Below are positions 24,126 to 37,150 of a DNA stretch of 64,000 nt, piece after piece; positions within the stretch are counted from its first letter, which is position 1, and the number at the start of each line of letters is the position of its first letter. The stretch is from contig SEMN01000274.1 in NCBI GenBank assembly GCA_005408345.1, positions 434,001 to 498,000 of the forward strand, in the 5' to 3' direction. The stretch comes from Macquaria australasica (taxonomy: Eukaryota; Chordata; Actinopteri; Centrarchiformes; Percichthyidae). The notes beneath the pieces are model-generated. The model had not been told where the DNA came from. It did not search any database and saw only the letters and a list, made by a program, of their open reading frames with translations. The position numbers and the translations under genes were made by a program.

Positions 24126-24889
24126 TGAAGGGGGGGTCAAGCTGGTAGCTGAGGGGTGGAGTATAGCAGAGCGTTCAGTCTTTCAAAGACTAGATGAGAA
24201 ACTTCATTAGAGGCTTGAAGTTCTTCCTGCTGCACATCTAAGCACCGTTGCGTTTTCTTGAACTGAGAAGTAACTTTCACTGTTCTCCACGGTCTAACCG
24301 CAGCTAACAAAGTTTGTAACCGTCCTGTTAATTGAAACAAAATGGAAATGGATTTTGTTTTTTGTTTTATTGTGGGTGTCAATCTTTCATAACAGCTCCA
24401 TTCTTTTATTCATGGTTAGACTTGCATGTTTGTTTGAAGGTCAGAAAGTGCTACAGGAAGTCAGCGTTTCCTTCAGAACTTTCTTCTTCTTCTTACTCCC
24501 TCCATGCTGCCCTTCACCACCTGGGATTTCATCATGCTACTTACACATGCTTCATTAGGGGTTTCAATTGTTTGTCAGTATGAATATCAAAATGAAAGAT
24601 ATCCATTGACTTTATTGTGTGTAATGAAGCAGTGGTTTGCCACCTTTTTTGTCTGTGATGCCATATAATTAAGTAATGTCTACTTGCGATTCAGTGTCAA
24701 AACTTTCATATGCCTGAGCCGTAAGCAGGATCACCAAAAGAAATCACCGATTTTTCCTCTCTAACCTCAGATTGTTTGAGTAACTGAGATGGCAAAATGA
24801 TTCAGTATTTCACAAGAAATCACAGCAAGGATTAGAAAACAAGACAAAGAGTCTACAGCTAAGCTAGCGGCTCTGTTAGGCTGTACCCA

Positions 24890-25290
24890 GGCACAGCGGT
24901 GCTCTGAGCTAAATGCTTACGTCATCCTCACGATGGCAATGCTAACATAATGATGTTTAACAGGTGTAATGCTTACAGTGGTCACCATCTTAGTTTAGTG
25001 TGCTAGTATGCTAACATTTGCTAATCAGCACTAAACACAAAGTACAGCTGAGGCTGATGTCTGAGGAAAAGTCAGGGGAACACCAAAGTCATTAGGATTC
25101 ATCCTCTGGAGACCCCACATGTCTGTACAATGACAAAATGTCATGGCAATCCATCCAGTAGTTGTTGACAATTTCAGTCTGAACCAAATTTGTGGACCAA
25201 CCGTCGACAGATAGACCAACACTGTCATCCCGAGAGTCACGTTGCTCATGGATAAATAAGCAAAAGATGACCAAAAAATCTGAAAAACAA
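24890..25290 (-). repeat. teleost dispersed repeat, family B (inverted copy)
   Basis: Read on the minus strand it contains GCATGGCAATCC-type, CAGACATGTGGGG-type and TTAGTGCTGATTAGCAAATG blocks that match the copy at 35120-35590. The shared core includes a TTGCCATGA(A/C)A motif and AGTACTTTGTGTTTAGTG. It is recognisable as a very common percomorph repeat. Class not determined. Confidence 0.7.
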
Positions 25291-25660
25291 AATAAAATTC
25301 TTTAATAACTAATCGCCTTAGGTTCATCTTGCAATCCCGTGGAGAGGTCCTGATCCCTGGGTTGGCAACCTCTCAAATTAAGCATTTATTAAGTTATTAT
25401 TGGTTTAAGTTTTTCGTTTTATACATTTATGAATAACCAGTTCGAAAATAGCTCATAACATTTTTTCAGTGTGTTATAGATCATTTATTAACATTTACAA
25501 ATAATTAACTGGCAAGTTTAAAACTATTCATGACTTTAATTTAAAAGCTTTATATCTGCAGTTGAAAGCTCAAGAAAAAGCCAGTAAGTGGACCTTAAGT
25601 TAAGATAACTAACATTTCCCAAGGTGGAGAACGAAATTTTACACTCAACTGTTTATAAAT

Positions 25661-25710
25661 CACCTGCAATTACAGTTTAGAATTAACATTAACATTTATA
25701 ATTGCAGGTG
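25661..25710. repeat. inverted repeat with 12-bp perfect arms
   Basis: CACCTGCAATTA (25661-25672) and TAATTGCAGGTG (25699-25710) are exact complements around a 26-bp AT-rich centre. It lies in an A/T-rich region (25380-26030) that also holds a direct repeat of GATGGCYTATTAGAAAGTGA near 25726 and 25851, so it is probably part of an old mobile element. Confidence 0.7.
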
Positions 25711-27104
25711 ACTTACCAGCTTTTGCTGATGGCCTATTAGAAAGTGAGAAATTCCCAAATAATTATTCTATTAACCCATGTTACTGCAGAACTGATGGTT
25801 TATTATCTTTTATTAATGGCCGTATTCTTTATATTGTAACTGCAGACATGATGGCTTATTAGAAAGTGAAAAACTCATGAGCATTTATTAATGACTTGGT
25901 TATTAATTACTCACCAGTAAGTGAGATTTTTCACAATCGAACAACCCCAAAGTTGCAGTTATTAATGGCTTATAACTTATTTATAAAGTATTAGTAAATT
26001 ATTTATTAATAAAGCCTTTAGTTAAATCTTTAAAATGTGTCAGCACCAGGTAGCACCAGATATTCTACTAACAACACTCACTTGACAGAAAATAAGAATC
26101 CCTGCTCCACTACAGCGAGCTCTGTGTTCCTCTGTAATTGTCTCATGTTGGTTTCCAACCCAGATATTTGGTACAGCAGTGAAGTACCTGGCCGAGTCTC
26201 CCAGTCTAATCTGTGCCAGAGCCGACAGGCCTCGCGTAATAAGAGAGCCTTGCGTAACGCCGGCTGAGTGTGATGGCAGGGCTGAGCCATCAGCTGGGGG
26301 ATTGTGGGCCGTGTGCTGGCTGGGACTGAGGGGAGCCCAGGGGTGTCGCCCTGCATCACATTGTTGCTTAGTGACCTCATTTCTTACACACCGCTGATGC
26401 TGAGATCCTGAGGCGGGACTGAGCCGAGCACTCATAGATAAATTGGTATTTTATTAAAAGTCAAGTATGAACAAGTCTGTGTGTTTCAGTGACATATAAT
26501 GGATTGATTGTAGAGTTGATTAATACCACACTAGATGTCTATGAGAGTAAATTACTCTGAATTGATTCAAATCAGCTATTTTGATCAGATTTCCATATGC
26601 ATGACTGTTTATTATTAGTAAGGGCCAATTAGTTATTAGGAGCAAGAGCAGCAGGAGAATACTCTAGTACACTCTAATGAAAGAATAGAGAGATTTTCCG
26701 TTTATTATTTTATCGAGAAAGTAGGCTACATCCACAAGCTGCAATTTGGAGGTGTTGCTAAATATGTGAAGTGGCAACGATTTATTTCTGAGCACCACTG
26801 GAGTGTTTTCTGCCTCATCCCAGATTGGTTAATGTGTGCATAAATACATTTAACACTGGGAGAAAAGCTCACCTACCAGCAGGTTTTTAAAACTGTTTGG
26901 ATGAGTGTTGGCAATCAAAAGCAATATTAATCAAAACCTGAATCCCTGCATCCAGGTGTGAAGTGAATCCAAAGCCAGATTTGAAAAGATGTGACAATGA
27001 AATGTGAATTAGCTGTGTTTCTGTGAGACAGGTTGAAGTGAATAAATTGTTTTTTTTTTCCGAAAGCAGAAATATATGGTGTTTGCTACAAATGCAAAGT
27101 GCTA

Positions 27105-27200
27105 AGATAAGATAAGATGAGACTTTATTGATCCTTGGAGAGGAATTCACATTCACATATTACAACGGCACAAGAGACGGGCTGAAGGCGCAGATATAAA
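27105..27200 (+). repeat. retroposon-like tail
   Basis: The sequence AAGATAAGATAAGATGAGAC followed by TTTATTGATCC and GAGGAATTC is the form of a repeat tail widespread in teleost genomes, which I take to be the 3' end of a retroposon. A poly-A run follows at about 27198-27208. Confidence 0.55.
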
Positions 27201-27398
27201 AAAAAAATGATGTGGACAGCAGACGTGCATGTGGTTGGGTGCCTGCATACACGGACGTGTTCAAACATAAAATTTACATCACATGGGCTCTTGTGATGAC
27301 CCTTGCGGCCATGGAGATGCAGAAACTATGAATTCAAAAACAGATAAGGAACGATTTGACTGAAATAAACAAACAGAAAAACAAGAGAGATTACAGTA

Positions 27399-27402
<4 letters not shown>

Positions 27403-27466
<64 letters not shown>
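27403..27466. repeat. TA microsatellite, ~32 units
   Basis: An uninterrupted run of TA dinucleotides, self-complementary and able to form a cruciform. Length in assembly may be unreliable. Confidence 0.97.
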
Positions 27467-27467
<1 letters not shown>

Positions 27468-27561
27468 TGTATATTACAATACTTATACTGTATACCTGTA
27501 AAAGAATTGTGCAATTATTTTGGCAAAAGGAATAATAATCCATTAGTACAACTCTGAACAG

Positions 27562-27859
27562 CCCTTATTTAGCATTTATAAGCAGTAAATAAGCATTTAT
27601 TAATGTTTATAACACACTATAACACAGTTGTAAGCAGATATAAGCACTATAACTCCTCCTCTGGAGCTGCTGTATAACCAGATAATGATTGACAATATAA
27701 TAAAAGACAGTTACAATAATACATCTTCATGGGGGAAGATATATTTTTTGACAAATACTGTACATTAATAAACACTTATATCTGCTTATAACAACATTAT
27801 ACTGTTATAAACTATGTATTAAATGCTTATATACTGCTTACAAATGCTAAATAGGGGGA
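27562..27859. mobile_element. palindromic MITE with ~90-bp terminal inverted repeats
   Basis: The left arm begins CCCTTATTTAGCATTTATAA then GCAGTAAATAAGCATTTA. The complement of the right arm begins CCCCCTATTTAGCATTTGTA then AGCAGTATATAAGCATTTA. Both continue through AAGCAGATATAAG. Arms of about 90 bp therefore flank a central ~100 bp with no coding capacity. This foldback structure is typical of a MITE of a DNA transposon. Similar AT-rich words recur at 25380-26030. Confidence 0.85.
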
Positions 27860-28768
27860 CTTAAAGTAAAAAATGTTACAAAATAGTGAAAAATGCTCAA
27901 CACTTAGTTGTCAGAGCCCAAGGTAACATCTTCACATGGTTTGTTTTGTTCAACCAACAATCCGAAAGCCATATGTGTTCAATTTATAATGTATTCAAGT
28001 GGAGAAAAGCAGCAAATCTTCACATTTGAGAAGCCAGAACTAGTTGATGTTTGGTGTTTTTGTTTGATAAATAAACTTACAATTCGATTATCAAAACTGT
28101 TGATGAATAATTTTCTGTCGATCAACTACTCGATTAACTGTCCCAGCATTAACACATATGCTTGGAGATATTTCATGAAAACTAAATGTAAAATAATGCA
28201 ACTGTCTCCTGGAAAGTTGTGTTGAAAAGACATTTTGCAGACAACACATCATGTCCTCAGTACTAACTGTTGAGACTGAGGCATTTACCAAGCTTATCGT
28301 GTCAAACCTGTATCATCATTCATATGACTAATACGTCCCCATCTCTATTTATTACATTATTTCTTTATCAACAGAAAAAGTTTTCTGCCTCAAGCAAGCA
28401 AAAAACTATTTTGCGACACGGCGGGAATTTCACTGAAATGTGCCACTTTCCATTCAGCCTATCTAATTCAATATGTTGTCATTTGCATAAAAATGCATGG
28501 ATGGAAAGTCAGCCACTCCATAAAGATGCTACAGAGTATAGGATGAGTGCTATGTGTGGGTAACGTATATTGTGTGGTGGATTTGTGTGTTTGTCCTCTG
28601 CTCTACATATGTGTCTGTTGACATGTGAGTGAACAAATGGGCGTGATTTGTTAATGCAGATCTATCTATCTCACCGTGAGTGCTTACGCAAGTTGCCGTG
28701 CATGGTGCATGTGTGTCACACATGCATAGTAAATATGTAGCGTCGGGATGTGTGGGAGTTCATTACTC

Positions 28769-28801
28769 TGTGTGTGTGTGTGTGTGTGCGTGTGTGTGTG
28801 T
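28769..28801. repeat. TG microsatellite
   Basis: About 16 TG units with one C interruption on the plus strand, followed by a G-rich run. Confidence 0.9.
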
Positions 28802-29284
28802 GAGATGGGGGGGAGGGGTGCAGCCTTTCCGCATGAGTGGGGCTGTCAGTGGGTATCAGTCAGCCAGGCAGCGACAGGCGGAGCAGATCATTAGCAGAGA
28901 CGGAGAGGGGAAAGGAAAGAGGGAAAGGGAGAATGGGGAAGGCGAGGGAGAGAGGGAGTGCAGGGACAGAGCGGAGGGGAGGCCTCAGCGCTGCGTCTTT
29001 AATATCCGTCTTACGAGAATTACACAGACAGGCCTGTGCACTGCTCAGTCACGCAACCACACCGCCACGACCATCCTGTCCCCCTCTGTCCTCCCATCAG
29101 CTTCGTTACTGTAGGCTCTGACTGCCATCGTATCTGTCAATATCTCTAGAGTGAAGCTGCAAAATGACAGTCAATAATGCTCAAAGAAGCCTCCAATACA
29201 GCATTTAGACTATCATGGGACATTAAAACTGAACTCCACTGAAACAGTTGATACTATAATTAATATTATTATTATTATATTAGC

Positions 29285-30235
29285 AACACCACAATAATCT
29301 GAGTAAAAATACTCAATTTCAAGTAAAGGTCCTGCATTCAAAATGTAACTTAAAGGGGTACTTCAGCAATTTATTATTGCACTTTCATAAAGTATGGGGA
29401 CTTGCAAAAAACACACTGTAGAAAGATTTCTCTAAATCGAAGCAGCAGAGGCTGAGATATTCTGCTTTGTATAGTCCCTAATTTGTGTCAAGCACCAAGA
29501 ACCCCGGATCCTTCAATTCCCACAATGCAACTTGTCTATTTTGTTAGACCTTCCCTGCCTGGTAAACACAGACGTCTTTCAAGTGTCACGTTCCTGGTTT
29601 GTAACACAGGTTTCCAATAAAAACGTGTAGTTTCTGAACGCTAGCTGAAATAACCCTGGTGACATCACTATGACATCATCAGGGTTATTTTCTCAGACTT
29701 GACAAAGCTCCGCCAGAACCACAAAGGACATTACACAACTGTTTTCACAGGCTGAGTAGTACTGCCCATGACAAAAAAAACTCATGTAAAAAGCACAATA
29801 TTTCCCTTTGAAATATAGTGAAGTAGAAGTAACATAAAGTACAAGTAACTCATAAAAAGTATGGAGATGTGATCTTTTATCTAAATAAAAGTAGAAATAC
29901 CACAACATGTAAATACTATATTACACATAAAAGTCCTGCATTAAAACTCTTACTACCTTATATAGTGTTGGGTATTTTATTTATAAAAATGAATCATATT
30001 TTATGATTTCATCATATGTTTTGTATGTAAAATCTTGACTAATAAACTAGTAAATACATCTGAAATGTAGTGGAGTAGTATAAAGTAACATTAAATGCTC
30101 AAGTAAAGTACAAGTACTTCAGAATTATACTTAAGTAAAGTAAATATGTTTAGTTTAATTCTACCACTTCTCACAAGTGTACTTTGTACACAAGTAGATT
30201 TTGTGAGTACTTAGTGACGTTCCACCACTGATCTT
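29285..30235. repeat. dispersed repeat interrupted by a family A MITE
   Basis: The outer parts (29285-29349 and 29812-30235) carry AAGTAAAGTACAAGTACTTC, TACTTAAGTAAAGTAAAT and a terminal CTTAGTGACGTTCCACCACTG-like motif, a form I recognise as common in fish genomes. The family A element at 29350-29811 sits inside it, so the outer repeat is the older. Confidence 0.65.
29350..29811 (+). mobile_element. MITE-like element, family A copy 2
   Basis: Starts TTAAAGGGGTACTTCAGCAA and ends TATTTCCCTTTGA. Inside are a TCGAAGCAGCAGAGGCTGAG block and a paired GACATCACTATGACATCATC block next to AGGGTTATTTT. It matches 12441-12790 in the same orientation over most of its length but has extra sequence between 29480 and 29660. 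No coding frame. Confidence 0.75.
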
Positions 30236-32040
30236 CGTGCTATCAGAGGTGGATGACACTGCTAGCACAGAATGCATGATAAACGTCTGTTTCACAGGTC
30301 CCAGTATATTGCTGTAACCTTATTCTTAAATGCAGCCAATTAAACATGGCACCAAGTCCTCACTCTGCCTCATTACGAAAAAACAACCTGCCACAATGAC
30401 TGTTTTGGAAAACACCTGAAAAAAGATGTTTGATGTTTAGTCTAGATAGGCTCATTAGCTAAACAGGGTTATAAGGAGATGAGAAAAGAAGCATACTCAT
30501 GTAATCCAATAAAATGTCACATGAGAATCAATTATCGTGTATTCTCAATAAATTAGCAGAAACGCAAACCATGCTAACAAATAAAATATCACCTCAGGCA
30601 TGTGTTTAGTGACGCCAAGCGACCGATGACAACGCTGCAAACTTTGTCAGCACTGAAATGTTCTGAAATGTTTTTATTTCACACCATGTTCAGTAACTCG
30701 CTCCAGTCTCTATCCGTCCTCTCTTATGTACAGTGTACAGCAAGACCTTGTTTAATTCTGCCACTCTCCTCCACATCTCAACTGTTTTGCATTTTGCCCT
30801 TTCATCGTTTGCCGGCTGGGCCCATAACTCATCTTTTAGTGCTGCATCTTGTGGTGACCACCTTCCACTCTACAACACCATTAAACAGGCAGATTAATGC
30901 TGCTATTAAATCCACACATCGACTTCGGTGGCACTCATCAAAGACAGTATATATGACTAGCGGTATCAGGGATTTGATGAAGTCAGACTTTCAGAGGGCC
31001 AATAAATCAGTTAGGGAGGTGCAATTCTAACACTTCACAAGGTAGAGGCTGACAAAGGAGAAAACAGATACTGGGCAAATAAGGCTTTGTAGAAAATGAA
31101 CACAACAATGTGTACAGCTGTGCAAACATTTAACCTCATATACTTCAGTAACAGTAAAAGTGATTTTGAACTGGCTAGTTTCGTAACGCTTGGTTTTCTC
31201 TTCACGAATAAACAGACATTATTACTTTCTAGGGCTGTCCCGAGTACGAACACAGCTACAAAATGTGCAATAATCACATCAAATGAATTACAGCCATAGC
31301 TATGGCGTTTAATTAGTCTCTAAACTTGTACACATAAAAACAAGGCGCGTGCACGTGATACAAGCGCACAGAACAGTATCTGAAAAGTATCCTTGCAAGG
31401 GAGCATTCCTGCTCCGCAAGCACAATGTGGTCTCGACTCTCCCTACGCGCTCGGAACTGCACAACACTCGCTCACTCGTCAAGTTGACTTTTGAGACTTT
31501 GGAGGCGGGGATGGAATAGAGAGTGTCTGATGTCTCCCCTCTTCCTGACACTGATTCTGATTTGGACGTTGATTACCATGGCAACAGTCAAAGCTTAGAA
31601 GCATTTGGGTCAGCCCTATTACTTTCACTGCTGTACAATAGCATATTAGCATGGCCGGATTAACCTGTTTGGGGGCCCTGTGTTTTTGGGCTCCTCTTGA
31701 TCCCCCACCTACCATTTTCTGTGGATGATGTATATCTCTATTGCCTATAGTGGAACTCACATGGCTTCTTCATTATAGACCCAGACACCAACCTGTACAC
31801 TAATATTCTGTGTGTCAGTTAGTTTGTGGTACTTTGATTAAACACAACTTTATCTGGGAAAAATAGAATAAAAAATATTAGCTAGAATTTGACACAGGGC
31901 TCACAAAATTACACTGCACAGCCCACTTTTGTAGTGCTGATTTCCTGACAAATCTGCAGTAATCAAATCACCAAGTGGTCATTAAAGCCAACAATGTGAA
32001 AATGCTGGAGTTTTTTCCTGGGTGTGACACTAATACCCCA

Positions 32041-32354
32041 TGCATTTACACCTGGCATTGTTAAAGCCAGGTGTAAATGGAGAACGTATTGTGATCTCAA
32101 TAAGATCGGATCAGCGAGACCACATTTGAAGGTGTGATTGGATCTCAGCTAGGTAAAAATGCAATCTGTACGAATGTCACCACATTCTTAAAAAAAACAT
32201 CTGCCCAGCAAGTTGAAAGGTTACCTAACTCCACTTCTTCCTGCTAGCTTATGCAAGCCTGGAAAAGCTACATGTAGTAGCATTTTGAGATCTGATCACA
32301 ATGTAGGCGCAATGGAGATAACTAGAACGCATTATAATACCAGGTGTAAATGCA
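32041..32354. mobile_element. MITE with GCATTTACACCTGG termini
   Basis: The left end reads TGCATTTACACCTGGCAT. The right end is ATACCAGGTGTAAATGCA, whose complement is TGCATTTACACCTGGTAT, so the 18-bp arms differ at one position. An extra internal AGCCAGGTGTAAATGG (32066-32081) makes a second nested inverted repeat at the left end. The interior is non-coding and contains GATCTGATCACA-type words. It is a short non-autonomous DNA transposon. Confidence 0.82.
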
Positions 32355-32639
32355 AAGTAAAGGAAAGACCATTGGATCATTAAAATCAAAAGGGTGCTCA
32401 GTAAATTTCATGTTAATTAATTCCTACCTAAATGTCACGTCTTAGATTTTTAAATGAATTCAGCTATTTTAACCTTGAGAAAGTGTTGTACCTGTTGCTG
32501 CACTACTCCCAAATGTTCTTTTTAGCACAGTTTCCATTCACTACAACAGGCAATACATGTTAGATTATTGAATACCTTGTGTTAAAAGAATTAGGGTGAG
32601 GTGGCCCTAAAGAAAAGCTAAAAGAGAAAAGGATTTGTG

Positions 32640-32790
32640 CTCTGGGTAACAGGAACGTGCTAAGTAAATGTCATGGCAATCTGCCCAATAGATTGTGATA
32701 TTTCATGTGTACAAAATGAAGGCTAGCAGGCAGTAAAGGAAAAGTCATGGGCTAACCAAATTCATTATAAATCAACCTTTAACCTCTGGA
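32640..32790 (+). repeat. fragment of family B repeat
   Basis: GTGCTAAGTAAATGTCATGG followed by CAATCTGCCCAATAGA and TTTCATGTGTACAAAATGAA resembles part of the family B core at 24890-25290 and 35120-35590, more diverged than those copies. Confidence 0.4.
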
Positions 32791-33921
32791 GTCTACTTAC
32801 AGTATAGCATTACTAGATTTTAAATCAATTTGGCTAGTACTTGGTGATATCTTGTTGTAGTGTTGGGTGAGTCTCAAAAATTCTCCATCCAAAAGGCCCT
32901 GGTGCTGGCAGAGCAACACCTAGTGTTAGATACCTACAAGTCGCATGTTCACAATTACATTAGTTGTTTTGCTAAATTAGCTGCTGGCTAATAGCCAGGT
33001 AAGACTGCCAACCCTTCTCAGGCAACAAGACAGTGTTTTGAAGGCTGTGAAACAACCTTTTTTGCTGTCTAGGTAATCTAATTGGACTCAGATCAACCTC
33101 ATCAGAAAATTCACTTAACAGAATGGACCTCGCAGCAGTCTTTTCACTTATCTCCTTCTTGTTGTTAGCTTTATATTTACCCATTATTTGTGTACAGCCA
33201 GTTCTCCCCATGCCAGGGGTGGTTGTTGTGACTCAATTGCAAAGCCTCAGATGTAGCTAAACATTGAACTGGCTCATCTGTAAGTGAATTCACCTTTTAG
33301 AGAGTCATTTTTAAAGTATGGCAGTCATGAGAGATGAGGGCCCGCTCTGTGGGAGAATAATAAATCAAGCCCTTCTAGTGGTGACCAAACACACTGTAGA
33401 CCTTATGCTAAGCTAGGTCACTGCTGGCCACGGTTGAAATATTATCCTCATAAAACTTTGCAGCACATCTATTTTCTCTCTCGAAAGCCGGACTTCAATA
33501 GTCAAAAGTACATCTAAATCAAATAAATTCTACCAGACGCAGACTGTTGTGGATTTAAGTGCAATTTCAGTGGAGGAGCGGGCTTAATCTACGGCCACAG
33601 ATTTGAATTTCTTTACGTGTAGCTCGACGCGATGGGAGCCACAGCAGAGAGACAGAGGATGACAGGACAGGGTCTAGATTACAGAGGAATGGGGAGGGGG
33701 CAAGACAGGGGTGGGGGAGAGAGAAAGAGAGACAGAAAGAGTCTGGAGTTCATTTGAGGCTAGCTGCCGTCAGGCTCGGCGTCAGCCATCACATGGGCAG
33801 AATGCTAAACGGCGAGCTCTAAATCCTGACCTATTTTCATCAAACTGACACAGAAATCCACTGAGAGGCCGTCTTACGCTGCTAACCTCTGTCTGCCTCC
33901 TGGACCGCTCTCATGAAGCCA

Positions 33922-33922
<1 letters not shown>

Positions 33923-33958
<36 letters not shown>
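33923..33958. repeat. CA microsatellite
   Basis: About 17 uninterrupted CA units on the plus strand within the foxo6 intron. Confidence 0.95.
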
Positions 33959-33960
<2 letters not shown>

Positions 33961-35119
33961 TTGTGCGATCTGTACATACCATAATGTAAATCTGCTTAGT
34001 TGTGATTTAAAGCAGTTTAATGATGTTTGATTAATAATCTCCAAAGCGACTAGATTGTAAATTATTTCCGCTCCAGTCCAGCTTGAAAGGCTTTTCTTGT
34101 AATTTGTCCAAATATGCCATTGGACTGATGAATATTCATTAAGTGAAAATACTCTTCCCTGACCCTTCTTTGTGCTGACAATAGACAGTAAGCATGGTCT
34201 TTTTCTGTGTCTGGGGCAACTTGACATCGTTAGCAGACACCTTCCTGAGTGTAGCAAATGCTTTAACAGACTTCTTACAAAGACAATGAGCAAATAACTC
34301 TAGTTAAAACATAGCAAATGATCCTGCTCTTAAGGCACTAATGACTTTAATTTTCAACTGGCTTTTATCAACTATGATCAAAGTGCAATTACAGACAACT
34401 TTAATGAAAACAGACTCAATTGCCAGCAACCTTGACTTGACTTGATTAATGCTGAACATCATCTGAACATGACTGAACTACACTGAGAACAATGCGCATT
34501 AAGTGTGATTGATAGTATTGTAAAATGATGGTGTAGCTTTTTTATTAATATACCCTGTTGTTCTTTACCTACTGCAACCATTAATTTCCCTCAAAAAATG
34601 TAACCTTTTCAGCATCTTTCGGTGTACAAATCTATTTTTGAAATTCTACCACGGTCTAACATTTTGCCTTCCATTTCATATCTCACATGCTTCTTTGTAG
34701 AGACTTTTTTTAGCTTTTCTGAATTGACTCAGTCATTGGGCCTCGTGCAAGAATGCCTTCGTGTTCTCATCCTAAACCACTCTTACTTTTCACTGTGAGA
34801 TTTGCTCGTACAAGTGTTCCATGTCGGACTCACTGAAGTCTCTTAACTGCACAAACTTGTCATACATTTTGTGTGACGCCCCCAAATCGCTATGTAAATA
34901 AAGAAGGAATGGTTTGACAGTTAAATGCATCCGTGACTAAAGTGGGAGTCGGTCAAGGGAACGTGACAGTCATGGAGATGAACAAGAGAGTACATTTCAT
35001 TGTATCTGATGCTACACTGCCAGATGCAGTGGAGAATGTTACTGGTTAAATTCTTTTATTTTTATTTTTAGTCATGCTAGCATCATGGCTCTATGGATGG
35101 CAACGTCTGTAGGGCTACC

Positions 35120-35590
35120 ACTGGTCCAGACTAAAATATCTCAACAATTATTGGATAGATTGCCATGAAATTTTGTACAGCCATTCATGGTCCCCATAGG
35201 ATAAGTCTCTTGATTTTGGTTATCCCCTGAATTTAAAATTGACATTTGTAGCTTTGAGTGAAATGTCTCGAAAACTATTGGATGGGTTGACATTCATATC
35301 CCCCTCAGGATAAGTTACCATCATCAGGTCAAAAGTTTAATTTGACCAATACTTTGGTTTATGACCAAATACCTGCAAAACTAATGACATTTCCATCAGC
35401 CTCAGTAGTACTTTGTGTTTAGTGATAATTAGCAATTGTTAGCATACTAACACACTAAAGTAAGAAGGTGAACATGGTCAACATTACACCTGCTTAACAT
35501 CAGCATGTTAGCATTGTCATTGTGAGCATGCTAGCATTTAGCTTAAAGCACTGTTGTGTGAAAGTACAGCCTCACAGAGCTGATAGCATG
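35120..35590 (+). repeat. teleost dispersed repeat, family B (forward copy)
   Basis: Carries ATCTCAACAATTATTGGATA, GATTGCCATGAAATTTTGTA, AATGTCTCGAAAACTATTGG, GTACTTTGTGTTTAGTGATA and a GCATGTTAGCATTG/GCATGCTAGCATTTAGC end. It matches the reverse complement of 24890-25290. This is one of the most abundant repeat types in percomorph sequence. The TTAGCAT-rich end is characteristic. Confidence 0.8.
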
Positions 35591-37113
35591 GCTAGCAAGC
35601 CAAAATTCATTCAGATAATTCCAAACAAGTGTTCGAACGGCAGACTGTTTGTACATGACTTGTACGACAGGCCTGGATCACTCAGGAATTTTGTTCCTGG
35701 TCCAGTTTGTGTTTAGAAATTTCTCAATATGAGAAAATGTTCCAATGCAACAAGTTCTCTTAAATCACTTCTACTTCCACTCTAAAGGAATCCTTTAGTA
35801 CAAGCGGTTCTTGGATAATGAGTAGATACTGTACATTTTTCACCATAAAAGCCCTAGCCCAGGTGGTGTTGGAGCCTTCCTCAACTCACTGGGTTGCAGG
35901 GCCATTGACTTTCTTCACTTCATTCAAACTAAGTCAGAGATTCCCAAACACCAAGTCCAGTGAGCTGCATTTCCACGTTTCTGTTTTTTTTTTTATATAG
36001 TCCAGTAAATCGCTCCAGCCCTACTTTGAATCTCTCCAGTGAAAAAGAGATGTTCGCCTATCATGACTGGATCAATTCAGAGAGCAAGAATACCATTTCC
36101 AAGCAGATATCCATCTTTGACGTGAAAATTGCAAGTTACAGCTAATTGTTGCTAATGCTTCTAAAAATACAAGCAGCAAAAAGACTATGTTCAGCAGCAG
36201 GATGTTGTTATTCATATAAATCACATCTCAGCATGAGCAACAAATCTTTAAGAAGGATCTTTAGATATTGGTAAATTGTGGCAGGTTAGTTCATACTTCA
36301 TACCCCATCTTCGGAGGAGATTGTTCCATTCCCACTAACATAAGCATTGTAAATTTGTTCTGTGACTGAATTCAATCTTGATTGTCTGGTACAATCACCT
36401 GTGGGAAAGCTCTGAAGAGTAACTAAACTGTGAAATACCACGGCGTTATTTAAATGCAACATAAGTCTGATACTACTTGTCAAGCAGCACCAGTTCTCTT
36501 GTTTTTACGTGCCCTCCTCACTTCAACTCTACAGAAAATCTGGCGTTGAAAAGCTGTGATTCAGGTCATCCAGCATGGCGCCGAGAGGTTCACTCACCAG
36601 CAGCATTAATCACAGAGCTGCTGTCCTCTGACTGATTACCTCCCATCAATCTTAGTTTGCTGAGCCCTCCAACAGGAGAAAGCCCTCATGAAGATCTGAT
36701 TAAAAATGTAAGTGACTCATAATAGGAGTACATGCCTGGCCTCGGAGTCGATACTCTGATAGTCATAAGCTCTGAGTGGGACTTATCTACTCATCTCCAA
36801 ATGTCCATTCACCTGCTCATGCACAGATACTGGCCTGATCTCAGCGAGGAAACCTGCTGCGAAGAGGTGAGGTCTGGAAGAGACCTAGTGGAGATCTGTG
36901 TGTGTGTGGTAGTCATTTGCAGCTGCAGATGGGGGGGGGGGTGACTTTGAGAGTGTCTGAGAGGCACATCCTGCCTGCAATTAAGGTGGAATCAGAGAGA
37001 GATCTGCGCTGCCTTGATAATGAGCCTCATCTGAATTATTAACTAGAGCTGTACCCCCCGGACCTGGACTCCCATCAGGCCTAGCTATACAACAACAAGA
37101 GCAGATGCACGCA

Positions 37114-37117
<4 letters not shown>

Positions 37118-37144
<27 letters not shown>
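37118..37144. repeat. CA microsatellite
   Basis: About 13 AC units on the plus strand preceded by GCACGCACGCG, an imperfect extension of the same alternating pattern. Confidence 0.93.
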
Positions 37145-37150
<6 letters not shown>

